Below are positions 26,318 to 35,561 of a stretch of DNA of 64,000 bases, piece after piece (the first letter of the stretch is position 1; every line of letters starts with the position of its first letter). This stretch comes from Verrucomicrobiota bacterium (GTDB lineage: Bacteria; Verrucomicrobiota; Verrucomicrobiia; Limisphaerales; J093). The position numbers and the translations under genes are program-made. The stretch is from assembly GCA_016871715.1 (NCBI GenBank), contig VHCO01000014.1, positions 1 through 64,000 of the forward strand, given 5' to 3'. Below the pieces are notes generated by a model. It ran no database searches, was not told where the DNA came from, and was given only the letters and a program-made list of their open reading frames with translations.

Positions 26318-27475
26318 CTAACTCACGCGGTGCCGGGCGCGATAGGCGCTGGGCCGCAGCCCGGTCACGCGCTTGAACACCACACTCAAATACTCGGTGT
26401 GCTCGAAGCCCGTGCGCTCGGCGACGACCGCCAACGGCAAGTCGGTCGTCGCCAACATGGTCTTGACCCGGTCGATCTTCACCCGCAGCAGTTGGTCGTG
26501 CGGCGTGCGGCCCAGCCACTGTTTGAAGCGCCGCTCCAACGCCGAGCGCGACATCGGCACGGCCTTGAGCAGGTCGCCCACCGAGATGTTCTCGCACGCG
26601 TGCTCGCGAAGGTAGCGCACCGCAGCCGAGACCTGGCGATCCGCGACTGCCACCACGTCGGTCGACTGGCGCGTGGCGACACCGATGGGCTCGATGGCTA
26701 CTGCCTGGGCCGGCACCCGTTCCCCCCGCATCAGGCGAGTCAACAGGGTCGCCGCCGTGTAGCCGGCCCGGCGAGCGTCGGGAACGACACTCGTCAGGGG
26801 CGGATCGCACAGATCGCACAGCAGATCGTCGTTGTGCACCCCCATCACCGCCACTTCATCCGGCACCCCTACCCCCAGCCGCCGACAAGCCTCGAGCACC
26901 TGCTGGCCGCGAATGTCGTAGCACGCCATGATCCCCACCGGGCGCGCCAACCCCCGGATCCAACCGGCAATGTCGTCCAACTCCGCTTCCCAGGCCGGCC
27001 CCGGTCGCGTCCCTCGCCGCGGGGCAAACACGGCGCACGCATGCCCCCGCGCGCGTAACTCAGCGCCGAAAAAGCCCGCCCGCCGGTTCGACCACTCGAA
27101 GCGGTCGTCTCCGCAATACCCGAAATGGCGAAAGCCCCGCTCGAGCAGATGTTCGGCTGCCAGTCGCGTGACCGCTTGGCTGTCGGTCGCCACGCGCGGA
27201 AACTCCGGCTCAGGCAGAGCCGCGCTGACATCCACGACCGGCCGTCCGGTGGCGTGCAAGGCATCCGCGATCCGGCGGTTTTCGACTCGAGCGATGATGC
27301 CGTCGCCTGTCCAGCCGCGCAGCCACGCCGGCGGCAGCCCCCCCCGGCCGTGCTCCGCAAGATGAATCGTCCAGGGCGAATGCTCCCGTAAATAGGCGCG
27401 AATCCCGTAGAGTAACTCGCGCGCATAGCCGTTGGACATCTCGATCAGCAACGCAACTCGAGGGCGGGCGGCCAT
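26318..27475 (-). CDS. XylR-type AraC family transcriptional regulator
   Basis: A 385-residue regulator from the ATG at 27475 (MAARPRVALL). The N-terminal ~270 residues are a LacI/periplasmic-binding-like sensor (RVALLIEMSNGYARE, VATDSQAVTRLAAEHLLERG, MACYDIRGQQVLEAC, VAVMGVHND). The C-terminal ~100 residues are an AraC DNA-binding domain with two helix-turn-helix motifs (ISVGDLLKAVPMSRSALERR, then VVAERTGFEHTEYLSVVFK). This domain order is that of E. coli XylR, which senses D-xylose. Verrucomicrobial genomes have many copies for different sugars. It is divergent from the large secreted protein at 27722, a likely target. Confidence 0.88.
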   Translation of the reverse strand: MAARPRVALLIEMSNGYARELLYGIRAYLREHSPWTIHLAEHGRGGLPPAWLRGWTGDGIIARVENRRIADALHATGRPVVDVSAALPEPEFPRVATDSQAVTRLAAEHLLERGFRHFGYCGDDRFEWSNRRAGFFGAELRARGHACAVFAPRRGTRPGPAWEAELDDIAGWIRGLARPVGIMACYDIRGQQVLEACRRLGVGVPDEVAVMGVHNDDLLCDLCDPPLTSVVPDARRAGYTAATLLTRLMRGERVPAQAVAIEPIGVATRQSTDVVAVADRQVSAAVRYLREHACENISVGDLLKAVPMSRSALERRFKQWLGRTPHDQLLRVKIDRVKTMLATTDLPLAVVAERTGFEHTEYLSVVFKRVTGLRPSAYRARHRVS

Positions 27476-27721
27476 GCCGCGAATGTAGCGCACCGGCCCG
27501 GCTCGGCCACCGGAAAATCCATCGGCCTGGCCGCGCCGGCGCGACGCCGCCGATTGACGAAGAATCTCAGGCAAAAAACGGAAAAGCTCATGGACGCCGC
27601 GCCGGGCGCCGCTAGGCTCGCCCCCGCAACCTCAGCGATGCATGCCTCGAGCCTAGTCACGGGTCGAACCGCGCCGCCAACGGCGCCCAACCTCCCGCCC
27701 AACCGCCTCCGCCTCCCGCCT
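27476..27721. other. Divergent control region of regulator and secreted-protein gene
   Basis: A 246-bp gap between divergent genes. A TTGACG word at 27554-27559 (plus strand) has no convincing -10 partner. No strong dyad was found by eye. It is the expected operator region of the XylR-type regulator. Confidence 0.35.
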
Positions 27722-30646
27722 ATGAAACGGACCTCTGCACCCTATCCCTCGAGCGCCCGCACGAACCAGGGCGCCGTCGTCCTGGCCGCCGTTCTCTGGC
27801 TCGCTACCCCCCTGACCGGCCAGGCCGCCGTCTATCAGGAGAGCGGCGGCCGCGTCGTCATCGAGGCCGAGCATTACGACAGCCGCACGGTTAACCCCGC
27901 CGGCAATCGGCACTGGCACCTGGTGCCCGACGAGGACGCGAACCCGGACCCGAACGATTTTCCGCCGTTCTGGTTTGTGGACGCGCGCGGGAACCAGTAC
28001 ATGCAGGTGCTCCCGGACATCACCGGCAACGATTTCATCCACAACACCGACAGCCAGGTCGACATCGATCCGAAGCTCGATTTCCGCGTCCGCATCAACA
28101 CGCCGGGAACCTACCGTCTGTTCCTGCGCTGGACCGCGCCCGACACCCAAGGTAACTCCCTCTACGCCCAGGTCCTCGAACTCAAAGATGGACCCGGCGG
28201 AGCGATCGCCGACTGGTACCGCTACGAATTCCCGGCCGCGGAGATGACCGGCAGCTTCGCCAACACCTGGCGCGCCGACGGCGCCGCCGAGACCTCCGGC
28301 TCCGGGCCAACGGGCGATCCGCTCTGGACCATCGCCACCCCGGGCTTCTATACCATTCGTCTGACCTATCGGGAGGATGGCTGCGCGGTCGATACCCTCT
28401 GCCTCCAACTCGATAGCCTGCCGCCCCCCACCGAGCCTGGCCCCCCCGAGTCGGCCCTCAGCACCCAGTTCCCGCCCGCCATCGTCAACCGCGTGCCCGC
28501 CCCCGGCGCCGTGGACGTCCTCCCCACCACCGACCTCACGGTGAGCTTGGCGGATGGCGCGCCGGCCTTGATCGACGCCACCAGCATCGCCCTCAAGCTG
28601 GACGGCGCCGAGCTCGCCCCGCTGGACGTCCAAAAGTCCGGTAACACCACCACCGCCAAGTGGACCAGTACCGGGCCCCTGGCCAGCGGCTCCAGTCACA
28701 CGGTCGAACTCGGCTACAAAGACACCACCGGCACGGCCTATACCGGTAGCTGGTCCTTCACCGTCATGGCTTACCACACCTTCAGCGCCAGCGCCGCCTA
28801 TCCCATCGCCTCCGCCGATAGCCGCTACCCTGGGTTCAATGGAAGACTCCACCAAGCCCGCGACAACGCGCTGTTGACCGCCACCATCGCCCGCGCCAAC
28901 GCCCAACTCGCTGGCACACTCGTGGACCCGATAACGGGCGCGCCTTACCTCAACCTGGCCGTCAACACCGCCAACCAAGACGCCGTCAACTTCTACGGCT
29001 GGTTCGGCTTCCCCATCAACCCGGACGGCACCTTCGTCGAGACCAAGTTCGTCAACTACTCCGCCGATGCCACAGGCAACCCGGCGGACCTGGGCAATTT
29101 CAACGCCGCCAACGGTTACTTCGATAATCCCTTCCCGGGCCTGCCGGGGGCGGTGGATGCGAACTTCGATAACTACTCGAATGCGGGCGATTTCGCCATC
29201 GAGTTGCTGGCGTTCCTCGAACTGAGTGCGGGTTGGCATGTGCTCGGCGTGCACAACGACGACGCCGTCGAGTTGGCCGCGCACCCGAACGACGCGCGCG
29301 ACCTCTTCCGCAAAGCCCTCATCCGGGTCGATACCAACGTCGGCGCCGCCAACCGCACCGCGGCCGTCTTCGTCGAGACCGCCGGTCTCTACGCAGTTCG
29401 GCTGGTGCTCGCCCAGTGGGACGGAAGCGCCATGCTCGAATTTTACTCCGCCTCGAGCGCCACGCCCACCGAACGGACACTCGTCAACGACCGGACCCAA
29501 CCCAAGGCCATCAAGGCCTGGCGCGCCTTGACTGCGCCCACGCGGCCTTACGCCAAGAGCGTCAGCCCTGCTGCGGGCACGACCGGCGTCGCCGTCACTG
29601 AACCGATCAAGGTGGTGTTGGCGGACCTCGGTGCCACCACGCCTACCCTCAAGGTCAACGGCAACACCGTCACTTACACCAGCGCGACGACCGGCAACGA
29701 AACCACCCTGACCTACCAACCGGCAACCCCCTTCACCGGCGGACAAGTGGTCAATGTCGAGGTCGCCTACGCGGGCGCGACCGGGTCCTGGTCCTATGTG
29801 ACCAAGGCAGGCAAGAAAGCCCTGATGATAACCGGCGGCGGCGTACTCAACGCCGCCGATGCCTGGATCCAAACCCGACTCGCCGCCGTCTTCGGCTTGG
29901 ACGTCGTCGTCAAAGCCGATAGCGCCGTCACCACCAACGACGCCGCCGGGGTTGTCCTGGTTTTCAATTCCTCGACCGTTGCCAGCGGTCAAGTGGCCAA
30001 CGACGACTTCGAGTTGTTGCCGATCCCCATCATGAATGTCGAGGGGGGCAACACCGACGACTTCAAGCTCATCGACGTTCCTTACTCGGGCGGCTGGGGC
30101 AACGGCCCGACCGTGAGCCAAGTCAACGTCGTCAAGGCCGATCATCCCCTGGCCGCCGGCCTGAGCCTGGGCCAACACACTTTCTCGACCGCCAACATCC
30201 AGGCCCACTACGGTCGGCCACCGGTCAATGGCATCCTCATTGCCCAACCGCCCGGCTTCACCGATCGCGGCGTGATCTTCGGACTCGAAACCGGGGCGCA
30301 AACCGAGGACGGCGTTGACGGCTTAGGAAACCCGACCTACTTCACCCACCCAGCCCGGCGCGTCCACTTCGGCCACACCGGCAATGACGGCGCCGCTAGC
30401 TACACCGACGTCGGCGTGCAACTCTTTGACGCGGCCGTCTATTGGCTGCTCGGCATCGAGCCGACGCGGGAACTGAAATTTAACCCGCCCGTCCTGCAGG
30501 CCAATGGAGTAGTCCTGTCCTGGATCGGCCAGGGTACCCTCGAACAAGCCCCCACCGTCGCCGGCCCCTGGACCGCGGCGGCCAGCCAGGCTAACCCGCA
30601 AACGGTGCCGGCTACCGGCAACCGGTTCTTCCGCCTCGCACGTTGA
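27722..30646 (+). CDS. Large secreted carbohydrate-binding-like and Ig-like protein
   Basis: A 974-residue exported protein, begun at ATG 27722 because a signal peptide follows (VVLAAVLWLATPLTGQA); upstream in-frame codons read as non-coding. The N-terminal domain starts YQESGGRVVIEAEHYD, the hallmark of CBM6-like modules in this phylum. Two bacterial Ig-like segments (PAPGAVDVLPTTDLTVSLAD; SPAAGTTGVAVTEPIKVVLA) flank a central PA14-like or SLH-like region (SAGWHVLGVHNDDAVELA). A ThuA-like or periplasmic segment near residues 700-900 carries KADHPLAAGL. The C-terminus ends FFRLAR, as in other secreted proteins here. It is probably surface-bound; an enzyme active site was not identified. Confidence 0.75.
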   Translation: MKRTSAPYPSSARTNQGAVVLAAVLWLATPLTGQAAVYQESGGRVVIEAEHYDSRTVNPAGNRHWHLVPDEDANPDPNDFPPFWFVDARGNQYMQVLPDITGNDFIHNTDSQVDIDPKLDFRVRINTPGTYRLFLRWTAPDTQGNSLYAQVLELKDGPGGAIADWYRYEFPAAEMTGSFANTWRADGAAETSGSGPTGDPLWTIATPGFYTIRLTYREDGCAVDTLCLQLDSLPPPTEPGPPESALSTQFPPAIVNRVPAPGAVDVLPTTDLTVSLADGAPALIDATSIALKLDGAELAPLDVQKSGNTTTAKWTSTGPLASGSSHTVELGYKDTTGTAYTGSWSFTVMAYHTFSASAAYPIASADSRYPGFNGRLHQARDNALLTATIARANAQLAGTLVDPITGAPYLNLAVNTANQDAVNFYGWFGFPINPDGTFVETKFVNYSADATGNPADLGNFNAANGYFDNPFPGLPGAVDANFDNYSNAGDFAIELLAFLELSAGWHVLGVHNDDAVELAAHPNDARDLFRKALIRVDTNVGAANRTAAVFVETAGLYAVRLVLAQWDGSAMLEFYSASSATPTERTLVNDRTQPKAIKAWRALTAPTRPYAKSVSPAAGTTGVAVTEPIKVVLADLGATTPTLKVNGNTVTYTSATTGNETTLTYQPATPFTGGQVVNVEVAYAGATGSWSYVTKAGKKALMITGGGVLNAADAWIQTRLAAVFGLDVVVKADSAVTTNDAAGVVLVFNSSTVASGQVANDDFELLPIPIMNVEGGNTDDFKLIDVPYSGGWGNGPTVSQVNVVKADHPLAAGLSLGQHTFSTANIQAHYGRPPVNGILIAQPPGFTDRGVIFGLETGAQTEDGVDGLGNPTYFTHPARRVHFGHTGNDGAASYTDVGVQLFDAAVYWLLGIEPTRELKFNPPVLQANGVVLSWIGQGTLEQAPTVAGPWTAAASQANPQTVPATGNRFFRLAR

Positions 30647-30789
30647 TCCCATGTTGCCCATGGCGCCCAAGGCTCACGTGCTGGCGATCGAACTGGACTG
30701 GCCCGCGACTCAGAGGGTCTCCTTCACCCTCTTGGGCGCGCGAGTTTTCCGCCTCAGCGGAGCTACAACCAAACCAACCCTCCAAGCGG

Positions 30790-30836
30790 CTCCAGCCTCC
30801 CTCTCCCCTGCCCGGCGGGGGAGGGGGTAGGCTGGA
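30790..30836. terminator. Long GC-rich hairpin downstream of the secreted-protein gene
   Basis: CTCCAGCCT-CCCTCTCCCC pairs with GGGGGAGGGGG-TAGGCTGGAG around an 8-base loop. It lies ~145 bp after the stop at 30646 and ~40 bp before the next GTG. There is no T-run, so it may be a palindromic intergenic repeat rather than an intrinsic terminator. Confidence 0.45.
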
Positions 30837-30878
30837 GTCCGCAGGCCCATCTCAGCTCGCTGACCACACGGGGCAGTT

Positions 30879-31988
30879 GTGAGATCCGAGAACCCCAAGG
30901 CTGCCGCCGCTTGCGACCATGCACCACCCGGCGCGGCCATTCGCACCTTTGCCTTGGCGCTCCTGCCCGGGGACGGCATTGGCCCCGAGGTGCTGGCCGA
31001 GGCGGTCAAGGTCCTCAGGCGCGTCGAGCAAGGATTGACTGGGGTCGCGTTTGCGCTGACCGAACACGCCGTGGGCGCGGGCGAATACCTCCGCTCAGGC
31101 GATCCGTTGCCGCCGGCCGTGCTGTCCGCGTGCCGCGCTGCCGACGCGATCTTGCTGGGAGCCATGGGGCTGCCGGAGGTGCGCTGGCCCGACGGACGCG
31201 AGATCACACCCCAGATCGATCTGCGGGAACGATTGGATCTGTACGCCGGCGTGCGCCCGGTCCGGCTCTTCCACCCGGCGGATTCCCCCTTCAAAAACCA
31301 CCAACCCCAGCTCGATCTGGCCGTCGTGCGCGAGAGCACCGAGGGCCTCTTCTCCGCGCGGTTGGCCCAAGCTGACCCCGCCGCAGGCGAGGTGCGTGAC
31401 GTCTTGCGCGTCACCCGCCGCGGCACCGAGCGGGTTTGCCGCGTCGCGTTCGACCTCGCCCGCCGCCGCCGCCGCAAGATCACGCTCGTGGATAAGGCGA
31501 ATGTCTTGCCCTCGATGGTCTTCTTTCGCCAAGTCTTCGACCAGGTGGCCGCCGAGTTTCCGGACATCGAGACCGAGCGGATCTACGTGGATGCGGCCGC
31601 CTTGTACCTGGTGCAGCGCCCGCACCGATTCGACGTGTTGGTCACGGAGAACATGTTCGGCGACATCCTCAGCGACTTGGCCGCTGGGTTGGTCGGGGGC
31701 ATGGGGATGGCGCCCTCGGGCGATCTGGGCGACCATTGCGCCGTCTTCCAGCCTTCCCACGGAACAGCCCCCGACATCGCCGGCCGCGGCGTCGCGAACC
31801 CGGTCGCCACCATCCTCTCCCTGGCCATGCTGCTCGAGTGGTTGGGACATCCCGAGACCCGCCGCGCCGCCCATCTCGTTCGCCGCGCCGTCGAGCGGGT
31901 GTTGACCGATCCAACCCAACGTACCCCGGACCTGGGCGGCAAGCTCACCACCGCCCAACTCGGCGACCTCATCGCGGCGAACCTCTGA
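30879..31988 (+). CDS. Isocitrate/isopropylmalate dehydrogenase family protein (decarboxylating)
   Basis: A 369-residue NAD(P)-dependent beta-decarboxylating dehydrogenase from a GTG start; the first ~27 residues are extra to the family. Core motifs are present: LPGDGIGPEV, VRESTEG, the catalytic Lys in VDKANVLPS, YVDAAALYLV and the metal-binding ENMFGDILSDLAAG, with HGTAPDIAGRG for cofactor binding. It could be leucine-pathway LeuB, but the absence of leuA/leuC/leuD next to it, the Arg-rich insert DLARRRRRK, and the neighbouring cyclase, transporter and acid-sugar kinase genes favour a tartrate/malate- or sugar-acid-type dehydrogenase. The substrate is undetermined. The next gene starts 5 bp after. 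Confidence 0.82.
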   Translation: MRSENPKAAAACDHAPPGAAIRTFALALLPGDGIGPEVLAEAVKVLRRVEQGLTGVAFALTEHAVGAGEYLRSGDPLPPAVLSACRAADAILLGAMGLPEVRWPDGREITPQIDLRERLDLYAGVRPVRLFHPADSPFKNHQPQLDLAVVRESTEGLFSARLAQADPAAGEVRDVLRVTRRGTERVCRVAFDLARRRRRKITLVDKANVLPSMVFFRQVFDQVAAEFPDIETERIYVDAAALYLVQRPHRFDVLVTENMFGDILSDLAAGLVGGMGMAPSGDLGDHCAVFQPSHGTAPDIAGRGVANPVATILSLAMLLEWLGHPETRRAAHLVRRAVERVLTDPTQRTPDLGGKLTTAQLGDLIAANL

Positions 31989-31992
31989 CGCC

Positions 31993-32676
31993 ATGGCGCG
32001 CCTGGTCGACCTCACCCTCACCCTCAAACCCGACCTGCGCGGCGTCGCCTTCGAGCCTAAGTACCACTTCGCCCAGCACGGCTGGAACGCCAGCACCCTC
32101 CACCTCTACTCGCACGCCGGCACCCACATGGACTGCCCGTACCACTCGAACGCCGGCACGCAAACCATTGACGAAATCCCGCTCGACCATTGCATGGGGC
32201 CGGCCTGGGTCGTCCCCCTCGCGCACCTCGCCCCCAAGGCCCTCATTCAAGTGGCCGACCTCGGGGAGACCGCCGATCGCTTCGCCCCCGGCGATAGCCT
32301 GCTGCTCCACACGGGCTGGAGCGCCTTCGTCCACGAACCCAAATACCGTGACGCCCTACCGCGCGTGAGCGATGAACTGGCCCAGTGGTGTGTCCAGCGA
32401 CATGCCCGCATCCTGGGCGTCGAACCGCCCTCGGTCGCGGATGTCAACCACCTGCCCGAGGTCATCCGCATCCACCAAACGCTCCTGCGCGGCGGCGTCG
32501 TCATCGTCGAGGGCCTCGCCAACCTCGCCGCCCTCCAGGCCCAGCGCGTCTTCTTCGTCGCCCTCCCGCTCAAACCCTGGCGCGGCGACGGCTCCCCCGT
32601 GCGCGCCCTCGCCATCGAAGGCATCCCTGCCGACGGTTGGCTCGGCGCCGGCTCGGCGGCGGCTCAAACCGGCTAA
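31993..32676 (+). CDS. Cyclase family (kynurenine formamidase-like) metal hydrolase
   Basis: A 227-residue metallo-hydrolase. The family motif HxGTHxD is present as HAGTHMD at residues 41-47, the metal-binding and catalytic site; a further ligand region is PPSVADVNHLPEV and a late E in VIVEGLANL. Members hydrolyse N-formylkynurenine, cyclic amides or lactones. In this setting (dehydrogenase before it, MFS transporter after it) hydrolysis of a lactone or of an amide-linked sugar acid is more likely than tryptophan breakdown. It is tightly coupled to the dehydrogenase, with 4 bases between the genes. Confidence 0.85.
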   Translation: MARLVDLTLTLKPDLRGVAFEPKYHFAQHGWNASTLHLYSHAGTHMDCPYHSNAGTQTIDEIPLDHCMGPAWVVPLAHLAPKALIQVADLGETADRFAPGDSLLLHTGWSAFVHEPKYRDALPRVSDELAQWCVQRHARILGVEPPSVADVNHLPEVIRIHQTLLRGGVVIVEGLANLAALQAQRVFFVALPLKPWRGDGSPVRALAIEGIPADGWLGAGSAAAQTG

Positions 32677-32735
32677 GCCCTGGCCCGGCGCGCCTGGACG
32701 CGAAACCCTCCCCCACCTCCACCCAGACCTGACGC

Positions 32736-33989
32736 ATGCTGCCACGTCGCTACCTCCTGGTGCTCGCCGCGTTCTTGCTGATGGTGCTGCTCTACGTGGA
32801 CCGCGCCTGCATCTCGGTCGCCAAAGGCGCAGTAGCCAAGGACCTGGGATTCTCCGACCCCGCCATGGGCTGGGTCTTCGCCGCCTTCTCCTTGGGCTAT
32901 GCCTTGTGCCAGACACCAGGCGGACTGTTGGCCGATCGCTTCGGCCCGCGCCGGGTCTTATCGGCCATTGTGGTGTTTTGGTCGCTGTTCACCGGCCTGA
33001 CCGCCGCCGCTTGGAACTTGGGCTCGATGCTTGTCACCCGATTCCTCTTCGGCTGCGGCGAAGCCGGCGCCCTCCCCAGCGTGGCCCGAGCCGTCTACTC
33101 TTGGATCCCGCTGAAAGAACGCGGCTTCGTGCAAGGGGTCAGCTTCTCCGGCATGCGCTTCGGGGCCGCCGCCACCATGCCGCTGCTGGGCTGGATGATC
33201 CACGCCTTCGGCTGGCGCACCTCCTTCGTCATCCTCATGGTCGTCGGATTCGTATGGGCAATCGGCTGGTTCCTTTGGTTCCGCGACGACCCCACCCAAC
33301 AACCCCGCATCCAACCCGCGGAACTGGATTATATCCTGGCCCATCGCCAACAGGCCACCGCCGGCGCCGAACCGGCCCCGCTATCCTCCGGCGCGCTCTT
33401 CGGCTCGCGGAACCTATGGCTCGCCATGGGCCAATATTTCTGCAGCAACTTCACCTTCTTCTTCTGCCTCACCTGGCTCCCGCCCTACCTCAAAGAGAAG
33501 TACACCCTCGATGTGGTGGCGGCCGGTTTCTACGCCGCTATCCCCCTGTTGGCCGGCGGCGTCGGTAACCTCTTGGCCGGTGGGTGGGTCGATCGCATCT
33601 ACCGCCGCGGCCATTGGACACGCTCGCGCCGCTTGCCTGCCATGGTGGGCTTTGGCCTGGCCGCGTGCGGACTCCTGTTGAGCCGACAAATGGACTCCGC
33701 TGGCGCCGAGGTTGCCTGCCTGGGCCTGGCCATCTTGGGCGCCGACATGACCCTGCCGCCCTCCTGGTCCTTGTGCGTGGACATCGGCCGAACCCACGCG
33801 GGCGCTGTGTCCGGCACCATGAACATGGCCGGCAACCTCGGCAGCTTCGTCACCGCCCTCGCCTTCCCTTACCTGCTCGTCTGGACCGGCGGACCGGGCG
33901 CGTTCTTCTACGCCGGCGCCACCCTCAACCTCGCCGCCATTGGCCTCTGGCTCGGGATCCGACCCGACCGGAAGCTCGAGGAATACTGA
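32736..33989 (+). CDS. MFS transporter, anion:cation symporter (hexuronate/phthalate) type
   Basis: A 417-residue protein with about 12 transmembrane helices. The first loop after helix two carries LLADRFGPRRVL, the MFS D-R-x-G-R-R variant, and the N-terminus (LLYVDRACISVA) resembles the ACS family (ExuT, GudP). It probably imports an organic acid or uronate by proton or sodium symport. The position between the dehydrogenase/cyclase pair and the Gfo/Idh-VOC and DUF1537 genes supports uptake of the substrate of this pathway. The substrate cannot be read from the sequence. Confidence 0.86.
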   Translation: MLPRRYLLVLAAFLLMVLLYVDRACISVAKGAVAKDLGFSDPAMGWVFAAFSLGYALCQTPGGLLADRFGPRRVLSAIVVFWSLFTGLTAAAWNLGSMLVTRFLFGCGEAGALPSVARAVYSWIPLKERGFVQGVSFSGMRFGAAATMPLLGWMIHAFGWRTSFVILMVVGFVWAIGWFLWFRDDPTQQPRIQPAELDYILAHRQQATAGAEPAPLSSGALFGSRNLWLAMGQYFCSNFTFFFCLTWLPPYLKEKYTLDVVAAGFYAAIPLLAGGVGNLLAGGWVDRIYRRGHWTRSRRLPAMVGFGLAACGLLLSRQMDSAGAEVACLGLAILGADMTLPPSWSLCVDIGRTHAGAVSGTMNMAGNLGSFVTALAFPYLLVWTGGPGAFFYAGATLNLAAIGLWLGIRPDRKLEEY

Positions 33990-34111
33990 GCCTCGACCCG
34001 GACCCGTGACTCCCGACCGCCAAAACCGCCTCGTCGCTGGCTCGCCCGCCCAACCTGCGCGCGACCGCCAGCAAGACGCGGTCGGCCAAGGCCCTCGACT
34101 CCCGCCCTCTT

Positions 34112-35560
34112 ATGGCTAATCCGCAGAAACTGCGCGGCGTCTGCATCGGCGCCGGCTACTTCAGCCACTTCCAGTACGAAGCCTGGCAACGCATCCCGGA
34201 GGTGGACTTGGTCGCCTTCAGCAACCGCGACCCGGACCGCGCCAGGGCTATCCGCGATAAGTTCAAGCTGGCCCGCTGCTACGCCGATTACCGCGAGATG
34301 TTCGATCGGGAACGGCCTGACTTCGTCGACGTCATCACGCCCCCGCCCTCGCACCAAGCACTCTGCGCCGAAGCCGCCGCACGCGGCATCCATATCGTCT
34401 GCCAAAAACCGCTCGCTCCGTCCCTCGCCCAAGCCCGTGCCATCGTGGCTAACGCCGACCGCGCCGGCGTCCGCTTCATGGTCCACGAGAACTTCCGCTT
34501 CCAACCCTGGCACAGGGAGATCCGGCGCCAGTTGACCGCCGGCGCGCTCGGGGATCGACTGCATTCGCTGCACTTCCGCATGCGCATGGGCGACGGTTGG
34601 GGCCCCGACGCCTACATCCCCCGGCAACCCTACTTCCGCGACTACCCGCGCCTCCTCATGTACGAAACCGGCGTCCATTTCATCGATACCTTCCGCTACT
34701 TGGCCGGCGAAATCACCCGCGTTTCCGCCTGGTTGCGCCGCCTCAACTCCGTCATCCAAGGCGAAGATTGTGGCGTCGTCCTCTTCGAGTTCGCCAACGG
34801 CGCCGTCGGCCTCTACGACGCCAACCGCTTTAACGAGCCAAACTACCCCGAGGCGCGCTATACCTTCGGCGAGTTCCTCGTCGAGGGGAACGGCGGCAGC
34901 CTCCGCCTCTACCCCGACGCGCGCCTGACACTGCAACCCTTGGGCCAGCCCGAGCACGACCTGGACTATCCCCACCAGAACCTCAACTTCTGCGGCGACT
35001 GTTGTTACCTCACCCAACGCCATTTCATCGATCGACTTCTCGATGGCCAACCCTTCGAAACCAACGGCCACGACTACCTCCAAACCCTGGCCGTGCAGGA
35101 AGCGGTCTATCGTTCTGCACAAACCCGCAGCCCGGTCGACGTTGAAACCGTCAACCGAGACTCTCCCTTCCGCGGCCTCGACCACCTCGCTATCGCCGTC
35201 CCCGATACCGAGGCTGCACTGGCCATTTGGCGGGACCGGTTCGGCTTCGCGCTGGTCCTCCAGGAAGAAGTCAACGGCGGCACCGTGCGCCTGACCCATC
35301 TCGAGTTGGGCAATACCCACCTGCAACTGGTCCAACCCCTGAGCCCCGATCACCCGCTCCAAGCCTGGCTCGCCAAACACGGCCCCGCGCTCCACCACTT
35401 CTGCCTCCGCGTCGACGATCTCGGCCAAGCCATGGCCGCCGTCCGTGAACGGGGCCTGCCCACCGCCCCAGCCCCACACCAGGGCACTCAAGGCAAACGC
35501 GCCCTCTTCCTCGACAAGTCCGCCACCCAAGGTGTCCAGGTGGAACTGACCGGGCAGTAA
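34112..35560 (+). CDS. Fusion of a Gfo/Idh/MocA oxidoreductase and a VOC/glyoxalase domain
   Basis: A 482-residue two-domain protein. Residues 1 to about 345 are a cytosolic Gfo/Idh/MocA oxidoreductase: GVCIGAGYFSHFQ replaces the standard GxGxxG loop, the motif EKP is QKPLAPS, and NFRFQPWHREI and ETGVHFIDTFR mark the substrate domain. Residues ~350-482 are a vicinal oxygen chelate domain of the methylmalonyl-CoA epimerase type. Possible metal ligands are His in LDHLAIAV, His in LHHFCLRV and Glu in VQVELTG. The gene ends one base before the next ATG. The fusion suggests successive redox and epimerisation/isomerisation steps on one sugar-acid intermediate. That is inference. Confidence 0.85.
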   Translation: MANPQKLRGVCIGAGYFSHFQYEAWQRIPEVDLVAFSNRDPDRARAIRDKFKLARCYADYREMFDRERPDFVDVITPPPSHQALCAEAAARGIHIVCQKPLAPSLAQARAIVANADRAGVRFMVHENFRFQPWHREIRRQLTAGALGDRLHSLHFRMRMGDGWGPDAYIPRQPYFRDYPRLLMYETGVHFIDTFRYLAGEITRVSAWLRRLNSVIQGEDCGVVLFEFANGAVGLYDANRFNEPNYPEARYTFGEFLVEGNGGSLRLYPDARLTLQPLGQPEHDLDYPHQNLNFCGDCCYLTQRHFIDRLLDGQPFETNGHDYLQTLAVQEAVYRSAQTRSPVDVETVNRDSPFRGLDHLAIAVPDTEAALAIWRDRFGFALVLQEEVNGGTVRLTHLELGNTHLQLVQPLSPDHPLQAWLAKHGPALHHFCLRVDDLGQAMAAVRERGLPTAPAPHQGTQGKRALFLDKSATQGVQVELTGQ

Positions 35561-35561
35561 C

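Noticed and set aside
27653-30301. An 882-codon minus-strand frame opposite the secreted protein
   Set aside because: Gly/Val/Glu-biased antisense shadow; the plus strand has a signal peptide and a CBM6-like start.
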